Below are positions 10,461 through 19,145 of a stretch of DNA of 64,000 bases, piece after piece (the stretch's first letter is position 1; the number at the start of each line of letters is the position of its first letter). The DNA comes from Lachnospiraceae bacterium. GTDB lineage: Bacteria; Bacillota; Clostridia; Lachnospirales; Lachnospiraceae. The stretch is taken from assembly GCA_021771755.1 (NCBI GenBank), contig JAETOL010000019.1, positions 1 through 64,000 on the forward strand. Direction: 5' to 3'. Made by a program: the position numbers and the translations under genes. The notes under the pieces are model-generated. The model was not told the DNA's origin. It saw nothing but the letters and a program-made list of their open reading frames with translations, and made no database searches.

Positions 10461-11078
10461 TTAGCGACTATATTTCTGCCAGATATTCTCCTGAAGCAGC
10501 CCTTCTGCAAAATTCCGGTGTCCCTGCTCCGAAAAATGAACTCCATCGAACACAAGAGGAATCTTCCAGCTTCCGGTTCCCGTAAAACGGATTCCCAGTT
10601 CCCGGGAAAGGTTTTTATATTCCTTTTCTAAATTTCTTGATTCTCGGATGATCTGTTCTCCTTCCACCCAGGCGCCAGGCGTCATTGGAGGAGGCGAGAT
10701 CAGCCGAAGCTGTATCTTTCCCTGCTGCACTGCCTGCTGTTTCAAAAGCAGCTGAAGAAAATGCTGCATCCGATTCCTTACTTTTTCCGCTTCCGGCTCC
10801 GGATCCATCAAAAGATCATTGGTTCCCAGCATGATCCACAGCCATACAGGAGACTCCAGTTTGCTCCAGTCCTCTGTCTGTTTACAGGCAAAACGCAGCA
10901 GTGACGGATCATGTGGAATACAGCGCCCGTTTACCCCATGATTTCTGATCTCCCAGCCTGATCTGTCATTTAAAATTCCGGTCCACCGGATCCGGTGCGG
11001 ATAACGTTCTCCCATAAGCGAGCATGGATCATATCCATACGTATTCGAATCCCCATAGCAGATAATCGTTCCTTCCAT
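10461..11078 (-). CDS. SGNH/GDSL-family esterase
   Basis: 205-residue cytoplasmic hydrolase. Block I is CYGDSNTYGYD (catalytic Ser), block II contains the Gly of GVNGRCIP, block III is LGTNDLL, and block V is FDGVHFSEQGH with the Asp-His pair. All SGNH residues are present, so it should be active on a small ester or acetylated sugar. I chose ATG 11078 over 11084 because GAGGGGG is seven bases upstream of the former and touches the latter. Substrate unknown; arylesterase/acetylxylan esterase-like members exist. Confidence 0.87.
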   Translation of the reverse strand: MEGTIICYGDSNTYGYDPCSLMGERYPHRIRWTGILNDRSGWEIRNHGVNGRCIPHDPSLLRFACKQTEDWSKLESPVWLWIMLGTNDLLMDPEPEAEKVRNRMQHFLQLLLKQQAVQQGKIQLRLISPPPMTPGAWVEGEQIIRESRNLEKEYKNLSRELGIRFTGTGSWKIPLVFDGVHFSEQGHRNFAEGLLQENIWQKYSR

Positions 11079-11108
11079 ATCCATTCCCCCTCGTTTCCCG
11101 ATTCTTTT

Positions 11109-11375
11109 CTATCTGCCCAGAATCCATACAGCCGCAGCTGCTTCCAGAATCAGAATCACCGGGATGCCAAAATAGAATTTAAGCTTTTTTGTTTTATGAT
11201 GGAACACTTTCATGCCAAGAAGCGATCCGGGGCCTCCGCCCAGTACGGCAATCCCCAGCAGCGTCGTTTCCGAAATTCTCCACTGGTTTCGGACAGCTCT
11301 TTTTTTATCTGCGCCATACATACAGAAAGCTGCAAGATTGATCACTGCAAGATACAAAACCATCATCCCATGCAT
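11109..11375 (-). CDS. DUF1294 small membrane protein
   Basis: 88 residues with three hydrophobic segments. The family pattern is clear: NLAAFCMYGADKKRA, then WRISETTLLGIAVLGGGPGS and LLGMKVFHHKTKKLKF. Function of DUF1294 is unknown. The 5' end overlaps the upstream alpha/beta hydrolase by 13 bases, so translation is probably coupled. Confidence 0.88.
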   Translation of the reverse strand: MHGMMVLYLAVINLAAFCMYGADKKRAVRNQWRISETTLLGIAVLGGGPGSLLGMKVFHHKTKKLKFYFGIPVILILEAAAAVWILGR

Positions 11376-12385
11376 GAACTTCCATCCTCTCCGAAAAATC
11401 CGAATACTTTTCCCCAGTATGTTTCAAGGATCTCATCCGGGCCGTTAAAAATCTCATGTCTGGTTCCCGGCATCTTTATAAGTTCACAGGTGGTTTTTCC
11501 ATATGCATTGATCTTTTCTGCAAAAATATCCTGCGCTTTGTTGGATACCAGTCTGTCTGTCTCCGCCTGAAAGAGCCGCACCGGAGCCGCAATTTCTTTC
11601 CAGGCATGCTGCTGGAGATATCGGTTCATTTTGGCAGCATTATATACCCACCCATACGAAGGAGACCAGGTCTGATATGCCCGGTTTTCCATGCGGATCT
11701 GCTTATATCGGTCGAATCTTGGTCTTGAAAGACCAGAACTGGTTTCAAACTGCTCCGTGCCATCATAAGGTTTCTGCCCTGCCGCATAATCCATTGCCTT
11801 TCCGGACCGGCAGGCAGCCCTTGCGATTCTCACTGCTGCAGAGTAGGGTACGCCTCCAGTCAAAGACCGGATCATAGGAGAAGAAAGTATCACTTTTTTG
11901 TACATATAAGGATCTCTTGCAGCCGCGATCGCTGCCACGGCTCCTCCCATAGAATGTGCAAACAAATACATGGGAAGGTTCCTGTGAGCCTTGCGGATCA
12001 GCCTCGATACTCTCAGAAAATCCCGGCTGTATCTGCTCCAGTGATCTACATGAACCAGTGACGGATCTTCCGTAAAACGATAACTGAGTCCATGTCCGCA
12101 ATGCTCCGGCAGATAAACATGATAGCCTTCCTTTAAAAAATAATAAATGATCTCCTGATACTTTCGGGCTGACTCTGAAAAGCCATGACTGATTACTGCC
12201 ACTCCCCGGGGCTGATCCGCCAGATAGCGTTTTATATGAATCCTTTTTTCTTTTTCCTTTCCCTGAATGCAAGGGATCCAGGTTTCTCTGCATCGGGCAG
12301 ACAAATACGGAAGAACCGTCATCCGCATTTGCTCTGCATATTCCTCTTCATGGATGATTCCGCTATATTTCTCACAATCCTGCAT
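11363..12385 (-). CDS. Alpha/beta hydrolase, monoacylglycerol lipase-like
   Basis: 340 residues, cytoplasmic. The nucleophile elbow is FAHSMGGAVA, the acid Asp is probably in ETDRLVSNKAQ and the His in GTRHEIFNG. VAVISHGFSESARKYQEIIYY supplies the oxyanion region. This is the serine aminopeptidase S33/lysophospholipase group acting on lipid esters. GGAGG lies six bases before the ATG. It is grouped with DUF1294, SGNH and YfcE genes on the same strand; the group may deal with lipid or envelope esters. Confidence 0.87.
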   Translation of the reverse strand: MQDCEKYSGIIHEEEYAEQMRMTVLPYLSARCRETWIPCIQGKEKEKRIHIKRYLADQPRGVAVISHGFSESARKYQEIIYYFLKEGYHVYLPEHCGHGLSYRFTEDPSLVHVDHWSRYSRDFLRVSRLIRKAHRNLPMYLFAHSMGGAVAAIAAARDPYMYKKVILSSPMIRSLTGGVPYSAAVRIARAACRSGKAMDYAAGQKPYDGTEQFETSSGLSRPRFDRYKQIRMENRAYQTWSPSYGWVYNAAKMNRYLQQHAWKEIAAPVRLFQAETDRLVSNKAQDIFAEKINAYGKTTCELIKMPGTRHEIFNGPDEILETYWGKVFGFFGEDGSSCMG

Positions 12386-12532
12386 ATTTTACCTCCTCTG
12401 CACTGCGGCAGTTTTCCTCCTGATAAAATCCCGGTCTTTACTTATCTCCAAAGACTCTGTATACTTATTACATTACTTTTGCTCCGTCTGCAGCAATCTG
12501 ATACAAAACATCATTTTTGACAGGAGGATCTT

Positions 12533-12799
12533 ATGTTCCGTTTATGGGGAAAATTATGGAAAGACAATCGTCTGGTAAAAGACACCGTAGTCTGTGACGA
12601 TTCCAAAGATACCAGGACTCACAAAATATTCCGTGGCCTGGAAGAGATTTGTTATGAATTTGACCTGGAAAATCCCATCTGGCTTGACAATGTCATCTCT
12701 GACTTCAAACGTCATTCCAAAGCGAGATTTTACCAGGACAGCTTTATTGAGCAGATCAGCTTCGACTACCTGGAGATCCAGGTCATTGAAGAAGACTGA
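12533..12799 (+). CDS. Conserved small acidic protein, unknown function
   Basis: 88 residues, soluble, rich in Asp, Lys and aromatic residues (VVCDDSKDTRTHKIFRGLEE, then FYQDSFIEQISFDYLEIQVI). No membrane segment and no catalytic motif. The ribosome site GGAGG is ideally placed before the ATG, which supports a real gene. It stands alone on the plus strand between minus-strand genes. I do not recognise a characterised family. Confidence 0.7.
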   Translation: MFRLWGKLWKDNRLVKDTVVCDDSKDTRTHKIFRGLEEICYEFDLENPIWLDNVISDFKRHSKARFYQDSFIEQISFDYLEIQVIEED

Positions 12800-12825
12800 T
12801 CACTGCTCTTCAAAGAGACCACGGA

Positions 12826-13695
12826 TCACTTTGTTTTTTTATTCATAATAGACAGATAATCTCTGTCTTTTGCTTTTTTACGGGGTACAAAAAGAGAAAC
12901 AACACTCTTTTTTCCCCTTCCTCTGGCATAGAAAAATCCGATCACGGAAAATACTACCGCACCGATAAAATTAACGAAAAGGTCTTTCATGGTATCATAA
13001 AGTCCAATGTCAAGATACCCTCCAAGCCCCAGAAGCTCCTGTGTACCGTCTGAATGAACGATCATCACATCTGCAATATCCCGCATCACCACCGGATGGT
13101 TTGCTCCGTTGGGATCCATCATCACACTGCTGATCGTATGCAGGATCATATCCTTCTGCATATCAAATTTCAGAAAATAATCCATAGAAAATTCAAAAAA
13201 TTCCCACAGCACACCAATAGTCATAGAAAAGCAAAAAGCCAGCAGCGCCAGGAAAAACGGCGACAGATCAAAAGTCAGATTTTCATTGTCATTTAAGAGA
13301 AGTACCATCGAAAACCCTATGGCTGCACACAGAAATCCGTTCAGCGTATGAAGGATGGTATCCCATCCCGGTATCACAATATAGAATGCGTTGATCTCTC
13401 CCATGATCTCCGCTGCAAAAATAAAACACAAAATAGAAATTTCCAGTCCTATGGGAATCTCAATGCGCAGCCTTACCTGAAGCCAGCTTGGTATGTAAAG
13501 AAGCAAAAAAGTCAGCATACCCAGGAAAAAGCTTTCATAATTGCGAAGAAACAGCTGACGGGCCATACATAGGATCACCATAATTCTCAGTATGGAGAAT
13601 ACGATAAACGTACTTCTATGCTCCTTTAATTCCATGTTTACTGCCTGTCTGAGAGCTTTTATACGGCGTTTTTTCTCTCTTCTTTTTTCATTCAT
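12826..13695 (-). CDS. Polytopic membrane protein, DUF2238/YjdF-like
   Basis: 289 residues with a basic N-terminus and about seven hydrophobic segments. The stretches IPGWDTILHTLNGFLCAAIG and GVLWEFFEFSMD match the conserved Trp-Asp-His and Trp-Glu-Phe pattern of the DUF2238/YjdF membrane family. A hydrophilic loop at about 185-235 mentions IVHSDGTQELLGLGGYLDIGLYD, also typical. The C-terminus is basic. Function unknown. GGAGG precedes the ATG and the gene follows the acyltransferase by 28 bases. Confidence 0.75.
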   Translation of the reverse strand: MNEKRREKKRRIKALRQAVNMELKEHRSTFIVFSILRIMVILCMARQLFLRNYESFFLGMLTFLLLYIPSWLQVRLRIEIPIGLEISILCFIFAAEIMGEINAFYIVIPGWDTILHTLNGFLCAAIGFSMVLLLNDNENLTFDLSPFFLALLAFCFSMTIGVLWEFFEFSMDYFLKFDMQKDMILHTISSVMMDPNGANHPVVMRDIADVMIVHSDGTQELLGLGGYLDIGLYDTMKDLFVNFIGAVVFSVIGFFYARGRGKKSVVSLFVPRKKAKDRDYLSIMNKKTK

Positions 13696-13723
13696 TTTCT
13701 GTTTCCTCCTGTGTATCTCTGTA

Positions 13724-14794
13724 TTACATGATCCATTTTTTTATAAAGGGAACTTTTTCTGCAATAAATACTATTCCCCAGCTAATCAAAAAGATCAGAC
13801 CCATCACAAAAGGAATTGCCAGGATCGTATCTCTCATCATCATACTGTCAATTCCATTTCTGTAAAGAACATCCCGAACAAAGGCGTGGATCAGATAGAT
13901 CCCAAAAGTGCATCCGCCAAGACTACAGATCATTTTTTCCATTCTTTCACTCCATTGTATCTTTGATACATATTCTTTAAAGAACAGAAAAACTGCGGTA
14001 CTCCATATACATGCAAAAATTGTATAATTTTCATAAAATGCCTGGGTCGCTTTCCCGGATGCAAGAGATTCCCGACGGCAAAGCCATATGCCTGCAAGGA
14101 TCATTACAGGTCCCAGGATGCAGACCATTCTTTCTATTTTCTTGGGAAGTCCATATTCATACAGATAATGTCCCAGAACAAAATATCCCACATACCCGGT
14201 AACCAGTTCCGGGTGCACCGTATTCATCAGATCCTGAACATGTTCTTTCCATGGAAGATCAAAGCGTCCTGCTGTGTAGGTAAAGATCTGAAATATCAGA
14301 AACAGCAGAATCATATACTGAGACCACTGTTTTCCTCTCGGACTGTTTACAATTTCCCAGATCAGAGGAGTAATAACCAGAAGTCCGATCAGCATAGGAA
14401 GATACCAGAGATGAAAATACGGTTCGCTTACATAAACCATCATTTTTTTGAAAAACTCCATACTCCCTATCTTCGGGCTTCCGTTCACTGCAATCCGATA
14501 AAAACCATAGAACAACTGCCAGAACAGATATGCAGAGGCCACCGGAAGGATATTCTTCATCCATAATTTTTTCAGATCCCAGGTTCTTTTGCTGCTGAGA
14601 TAAAGGCTTCCGCTGATCATAATAAAGCAGGCCACGGCAAATCGATTGATTCCATGATAAAAATTCGACACCTGCCACACCGAGGTATCCACCGGCACAT
14701 CTCTGAAATGCTGCGAACCTGCATGAATTCCGATCACGCCGATACATGCAGCGATGCGAAGCAGCTCGATCCACGTAATTCTTTTTTTATTCAT
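13724..14794 (-). CDS. Acyltransferase-3 family membrane protein
   Basis: About 356 residues, ten or so membrane helices. The N-terminus WIELLRIAACIGVIGIHAG carries the family Arg and His, and SNFYHGINRFAVACFIMISG follows. This family O-acetylates surface polysaccharides or peptidoglycan, taking acetyl groups through the membrane. ATG 14794 is preferred; an in-frame TTG two codons earlier overlaps the stop of the preceding dehydrogenase. It has no C-terminal SGNH domain, so it would need a partner or act alone. Likely a cell-surface modification enzyme. Confidence 0.87.
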   Translation of the reverse strand: MNKKRITWIELLRIAACIGVIGIHAGSQHFRDVPVDTSVWQVSNFYHGINRFAVACFIMISGSLYLSSKRTWDLKKLWMKNILPVASAYLFWQLFYGFYRIAVNGSPKIGSMEFFKKMMVYVSEPYFHLWYLPMLIGLLVITPLIWEIVNSPRGKQWSQYMILLFLIFQIFTYTAGRFDLPWKEHVQDLMNTVHPELVTGYVGYFVLGHYLYEYGLPKKIERMVCILGPVMILAGIWLCRRESLASGKATQAFYENYTIFACIWSTAVFLFFKEYVSKIQWSERMEKMICSLGGCTFGIYLIHAFVRDVLYRNGIDSMMMRDTILAIPFVMGLIFLISWGIVFIAEKVPFIKKWIM

Positions 14795-14796
14795 AA

Positions 14797-15771
14797 TCAA
14801 TAAACCCTGTTTCGATCCTCTCCGGCTAAAAAAGCCTCTATGTTCCTGATCACCTCATCTCTGCATCGGAACCGGGTCTCTACCGGCGCCCATGCCATAT
14901 GAGGAGTGATCAGAAGCTTTTTGCTGTCCTGGATACGGATCAGAGGATTATCTTCTGCCATAGGTTCTTTTTCCAGAACATCCAAACCTGCCCCGGCAAT
15001 CATTTCTTCTGTAAGCGCTCTATAAAGAGCATCCTGATCCACGATCGGTCCGCGGGCAACATTGATCAGAACCGCTGTTTTTTTCATCCGGCTAAAGGCT
15101 TTCAGATCCATCAGACCCTGCGTCTTTTCATTTAAAGGCGCATGTATGGACAGGATATCCGATTCCTTCAAAAGGGTGTCAAAATCCACCTGTCTTCTGT
15201 TTTCCGTAAGGGTATATGTTCCCCCGGATGCAGAATAACAGATCACCTTGCATCCAAAAGCTTCTGCAATGTCCGCTACTTTTCTCCCAATAGCGCCCAT
15301 TCCAATAATCCCCCAGGTTTTTCCGCAAAGTTCATAAAACGGCTCCGTAAAATAGGAAAATCCGCCGCTTTTTGTATATTCGCCGGATTTTACATAATCA
15401 TCATAAAAGCGCAGTTTTTCCCATATATAAAAAAGCATGGCAAAGGTATGCTGAGCCACAGCGTTCGTGGAATATCCGGCTACATTGCAGGCATGGATCC
15501 CTCTTTTTTTCAGATACTCCCCATCCAGGTTATTGATCCCTGTCGCTGTAAGGCAAACCAATTTGAGATTTTTTGCATCCTTTAAAGTTTCTTCACACAT
15601 GGGAAGCTTATTCGCCACCACAATATCTGCGTCCCGGACTCTGTCCGGCATTTCCTCCGGCGTTGTAGACGGATAGATTTTTACTTCCCCCAGAGGAAGA
15701 AAAGGGGTGAAGACCATGTCTTCACCCAGATTTTTTGCTTCAAGAAGAACAATTTTCATTATTTTGCTCAT
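14797..15771 (-). CDS. D-isomer 2-hydroxyacid dehydrogenase
   Basis: 324 residues, NAD-dependent reductase of 2-oxoacids (lactate, glycerate/hydroxypyruvate type). The NAD fold is shown by GIIGMGAIGRKVADIAEAFG. Catalytic Arg is in INVARGP, Glu in LDVLEKEP and His in LLITPHMAW. No C-terminal ACT domain, so it is not a PGDH-type SerA. GGAG precedes the ATG and a good promoter lies upstream. The stop overlaps the acyltransferase start region, so the two are translated together, although no functional link is obvious. Confidence 0.9.
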   Translation of the reverse strand: MSKIMKIVLLEAKNLGEDMVFTPFLPLGEVKIYPSTTPEEMPDRVRDADIVVANKLPMCEETLKDAKNLKLVCLTATGINNLDGEYLKKRGIHACNVAGYSTNAVAQHTFAMLFYIWEKLRFYDDYVKSGEYTKSGGFSYFTEPFYELCGKTWGIIGMGAIGRKVADIAEAFGCKVICYSASGGTYTLTENRRQVDFDTLLKESDILSIHAPLNEKTQGLMDLKAFSRMKKTAVLINVARGPIVDQDALYRALTEEMIAGAGLDVLEKEPMAEDNPLIRIQDSKKLLITPHMAWAPVETRFRCRDEVIRNIEAFLAGEDRNRVY

Positions 15772-15823
15772 GAATCTCTCCTATTAATGATTCCTGATAA
15801 ATACTCTGACATGATTCAGACTC

Positions 15824-15852
15824 AGTATAACAAAAACTTTCTGATTCTACAA
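15824..15852 (-). promoter_or_regulatory. Sigma-A promoter of the dehydrogenase operon
   Basis: On the minus strand TTGTAG (15852-15847), 17-base spacer, TATACT (15829-15824), about 55 bases before the dehydrogenase ATG. It would transcribe the dehydrogenase, acyltransferase and DUF2238-like genes. Confidence 0.65.
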
Positions 15853-15893
15853 GCAGGATATCCGAACAAAGTTCAATTTTCAAACAACGAACT

Positions 15894-16514
15894 TCAGTTC
15901 ATAAATTCACGTATGATCTCCCTCATGATCTCCTCCTCTTCCGGACTCAGCATTTTGCTGAAGTGACTTCCGGTTGCCGCTGTCTGCCGGATACTGGCTG
16001 TGATCTTTTCTACCATTTCTTCCTGAAGGACCGGATCCATTTTTTCCGGAACCGCTGTCGGTTCCGCCTTTCTGGCAGAAGGGAGTTCTTCTCTTTTTGC
16101 CCTGGCCTGCAGGATATAATCAGCCAGAGAATTCATTACCAGCTCCTCCCTGTAGGTAACGTCAAGCGCCTGACGAAAAAGGAGCAGGATTACCGGAACT
16201 GCTGTCCCGATATAAATATACTGCAGCGGCAGCCCTTCCGGAAGATCCAGTCTGGTCACAAAAAACAGTGCCAGTCCCAGACAGACAGAAGACAGCAAAG
16301 ACGGCGCCCACACCAGAAGATTCATCCGCATCATCAGCTTATCCCTTGTTTTCCAGAGATTCAGCCATTTTTCCTTCAGGTTCATCACTGCTTTTGTTTT
16401 TCTCATCGCTCTTCTGTAGGTAAGGTGTACCGCCAGCATTCCAACTGCTCCTGCCACTCCCAGTACAGTCATGGCATAAAGCAGAATCTGCAGCTCCATG
16501 ATTCGTTCCAGCAT
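15894..16514 (-). CDS. Membrane protein with cytoplasmic C-terminus, unknown
   Basis: 206 residues. Three hydrophobic segments (about 11-30, 67-87 and 94-115) are followed by a charged cytoplasmic tail rich in Glu, Lys and Ala that ends with EEEEIMREIIREF. A strong GGAGG precedes the ATG. It lies 109 bases after murF on the same strand and may belong to the same transcript. No family recognised. Confidence 0.6.
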   Translation of the reverse strand: MLERIMELQILLYAMTVLGVAGAVGMLAVHLTYRRAMRKTKAVMNLKEKWLNLWKTRDKLMMRMNLLVWAPSLLSSVCLGLALFFVTRLDLPEGLPLQYIYIGTAVPVILLLFRQALDVTYREELVMNSLADYILQARAKREELPSARKAEPTAVPEKMDPVLQEEMVEKITASIRQTAATGSHFSKMLSPEEEEIMREIIREFMN

Positions 16515-16623
16515 GATCTCCTCCTTGATCTCCAGATTTCTTATATCTCACATTCTACACCTTACTGTCTCAGGAGGAAACAAAAATCGTTCGTCAAATT
16601 CTCCTATAAAATTCTTTGATTTT

Positions 16624-17997
16624 CTACAGTGCCTCTAATGCCTTTACGACTTCTTCAAATTTCATAAAATGAGAGGCTTTTACAAGGACAGTATCTCCTT
16701 TTTCTATATACTCGCCCAGGTTCTCCAGAAGCGTTTCCCGGTCTTTTACATAAAGAACGGAAAATTCCGGGGCTGCTTTTTGGGCTGCTTCTGCCATGTA
16801 TCTGGACAGTTCTCCCACACAGATACAGCAGTCAATGCCGCAGGAAGCCGCATGCATCCCCACTTCTTCATGGAGACGGATTTCATTTTCACCCAGTTCT
16901 CCCATGTCTCCCAGGATCGCAACCCTGCGTCCGGCTCCGTCATGAAGAACGTCCAGAGATGCTTTCATGGACATTGGATTTGCATTGTAGCAGTCATCTA
17001 CGATCAGAAGCTTCTCTGTCTCAATCATCTTAAATCTTCCACTGATAGCTTCCAGACTTTCAATTCCGCGCTTGATCTCCTCCACGGTAAGATGATAGAT
17101 CCGGCCCACTGCGGAAGCAGCAAGGGCATTATATACCATATGTATTCCCGGCATGGGGACCAAAACAGGGAAACTCTCTTCTCCCAGATGGATCCGGCAG
17201 GAAATTCCCTTTAGGCCTTTGCTCTCGATCTCATCTGCATATACATCGCAGTCTCCTTTCAGACCGAAGAACACCGGACGGATACCCTGATATTCCTTTA
17301 CCGTGGACAGTTTGTCATCATCCCCGTTCAATACAATGTTTCCGCCCTCTCGCAGGGAACCGAAAATCTCTGTTTTTGCTTTCAGTACTCCGTCCCTGTC
17401 TCCCAGATTTTCCAGATGGCAGGTTCCGATATTGGTGATCACACAAGTTTCCGGCCTGGCGATCCTGGCCAGTCTGGTCATTTCACCAAAATCACTGATC
17501 CCCATTTCAAGGACTGCGATCTCATCCTCATCACGGAGGCGGAACACAGTAAGAGGAAGTCCCAGTTCATTGTTAAAGTTTCCCTGGGTTTTCAAAGTAC
17601 GATATTTTTCTTTCAGCACAGAGGCAATTACCTCTTTTGTACTTGTTTTTCCAACACTTCCAGTAATTCCCACAACAGGGATCTGAAGCTGCTCCAGATA
17701 AAATTCCGCAATGTCCTTTACCGCCTGCAGAGAAGATTTCACCTGAATATACGGATATTCTGCGTTTTCAAGCTCTCTCTCTGAAAGAGAAGCCAGACAG
17801 CCCTTTTCCATCACATCCGGGATAAACTTATGAGCGTCTACACGTTCTCCTACAATCGGGACAAAAAGTCCGCCCTTTTCTGCCTTACGGCTGTCAGTGG
17901 TAATCGCAGAAACCTCCTGATCCAGAAATTTCTCCGGACCATGGTAGATTCCACTGCATACTTCTGTTATATTTCTCAATGTAAGATTCTTCATCAT
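16624..17997 (-). CDS. murF: UDP-MurNAc-tripeptide--D-Ala-D-Ala ligase
   Basis: Adds D-Ala-D-Ala to the UDP-MurNAc tripeptide, the last cytoplasmic step of the peptidoglycan precursor. 457 residues, usual length. The N-terminal MurF domain includes ITTDSRKAEKGGLFVPIVG. The ATP loop is GITGSVGKTSTKE near residue 112, followed by GNFNNELGLPLT. The C-terminal ligase domain holds DDCYNANPMSMKASLDVL. It follows ddl by 46 bases, so the enzyme making D-Ala-D-Ala and the one using it are co-transcribed. Confidence 0.96.
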   Translation of the reverse strand: MMKNLTLRNITEVCSGIYHGPEKFLDQEVSAITTDSRKAEKGGLFVPIVGERVDAHKFIPDVMEKGCLASLSERELENAEYPYIQVKSSLQAVKDIAEFYLEQLQIPVVGITGSVGKTSTKEVIASVLKEKYRTLKTQGNFNNELGLPLTVFRLRDEDEIAVLEMGISDFGEMTRLARIARPETCVITNIGTCHLENLGDRDGVLKAKTEIFGSLREGGNIVLNGDDDKLSTVKEYQGIRPVFFGLKGDCDVYADEIESKGLKGISCRIHLGEESFPVLVPMPGIHMVYNALAASAVGRIYHLTVEEIKRGIESLEAISGRFKMIETEKLLIVDDCYNANPMSMKASLDVLHDGAGRRVAILGDMGELGENEIRLHEEVGMHAASCGIDCCICVGELSRYMAEAAQKAAPEFSVLYVKDRETLLENLGEYIEKGDTVLVKASHFMKFEEVVKALEAL

Positions 17998-18043
17998 GTG
18001 TTTTCCTGCTTTCCAAAAAATCTATTCTCTGTTCTGCAAGCTT

Positions 18044-19075
18044 TTACTGATATTTTTTCTCAGATACCCGGATCAGTTCCTCACAAAGTGTAGGATAATC
18101 CATTCCAAGAACAGCCGCTTCCTGAGGAATCAGGCTGGTAGGCGTCATTCCAGGAAGAGTATTTGCTTCCAGACAATAAATCTTTTCCTCTTCCGTTACG
18201 ATAAAGTCAAGTCTTGCGTAGCTTTCAAGCCCAAGAGCACGATATCCTTTGACCGCGTTCTCCTGAAGGCGTCTGGTCAGCTCTTCGGAAATAGGAGCCG
18301 GACAGGTTTCTTTTACCGCTCCTGGTTTATATTTGTTTTCATAATCATAAAATCCCTCACAGGGAACGATCTGGACTACCGGATAGGCTTTGCCGTCCAC
18401 AACTGCAACTGTGTATTCCGTTCCCTGGATATATTCTTCGATAACCACTTCCTCTTCATAAGAAAAAGCCGCATCAAGAGCCTCCGTATATTCTTTCTGG
18501 TCATGCACAATATAAACGCCGATGCTGGAGCCTCCGCAGCAGGTTTTTACCACTACCGGGAAAGAAAGCCCTTCAGCAAGCTGGTCTTGTCGTTCCTGTC
18601 TTTTCATAGTGGTGCCGCCCGGAACCGGAACATCATACATCTGGAACATCCATTTGGTCACACCCTTATCCATTGCCATGGCACTGCTGAGATATCCGGT
18701 ACCGGTGTATTTGATTCCCAAGAGATCAAATGCCGCCTGTACTCTTCCGTCTTCGCCATTAGCGCCATGAAGCCCCAGAAATACAAAATCTGCTTTTTTG
18801 CACAGTTCCAGTACATTCGGTCCGAAAAATTCTCTTCGTTCTTTTTTCAGCGTTTCTATATCCTTGTTAAAGCTTCTGATATAAGCGGCTGCAGCCTCCA
18901 CATCATATTCTTCAGGGAAAGGATCTTCCCAGTTTACCTCTTTTATACCGCAAAAAACATCGATCAGCACAGCGTTGTGCCCTTTTTCCCTTAATCCATT
19001 ACATATTCCTGTTCCGGAAACAATTGAAACATCTCTTTCTGTACTTGTTCCGCCTGCTAATACAACAATCCTCAT
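18044..19075 (-). CDS. ddl: D-alanine--D-alanine ligase
   Basis: ATP-grasp ligase making D-Ala-D-Ala, 343 residues. Visible landmarks are VLAGGTSTERDVSIVSG at the N-terminus, FLGLHGANGEDGRVQ, the ATP-grasp VVKTCCGGSSIGVY, EEYIQGTEYTVAVVDGK and the substrate site EANTLPGMTPTSL. The DGRVQ and TPTSL regions suggest an ordinary D-Ala-D-Ala rather than D-Ala-D-Lac enzyme. GAGGGAG precedes the ATG. Encoded between the YkuD-like gene and murF. Confidence 0.95.
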   Translation of the reverse strand: MRIVVLAGGTSTERDVSIVSGTGICNGLREKGHNAVLIDVFCGIKEVNWEDPFPEEYDVEAAAAYIRSFNKDIETLKKERREFFGPNVLELCKKADFVFLGLHGANGEDGRVQAAFDLLGIKYTGTGYLSSAMAMDKGVTKWMFQMYDVPVPGGTTMKRQERQDQLAEGLSFPVVVKTCCGGSSIGVYIVHDQKEYTEALDAAFSYEEEVVIEEYIQGTEYTVAVVDGKAYPVVQIVPCEGFYDYENKYKPGAVKETCPAPISEELTRRLQENAVKGYRALGLESYARLDFIVTEEEKIYCLEANTLPGMTPTSLIPQEAAVLGMDYPTLCEELIRVSEKKYQ

Positions 19076-19095
19076 AATGTTTCTCCCTCTTCAAT

Positions 19096-19137
19096 GCAAA
19101 AACTGCTGCAAAGAACCCTTCCGGCATCTCTGCAGCA
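19096..19137 (-). terminator. Weak terminator or attenuator between YkuD-like gene and ddl
   Basis: On the minus strand TGCTGCA pairs with TGCAGCA across a 20-base loop and is followed by GTTTTTG. The T-run is short, so partial read-through into ddl and murF is likely. It may set the ratio between the upstream YkuD-like gene and the two ligases. Confidence 0.5.
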
Positions 19138-19145
19138 TTTCTTTT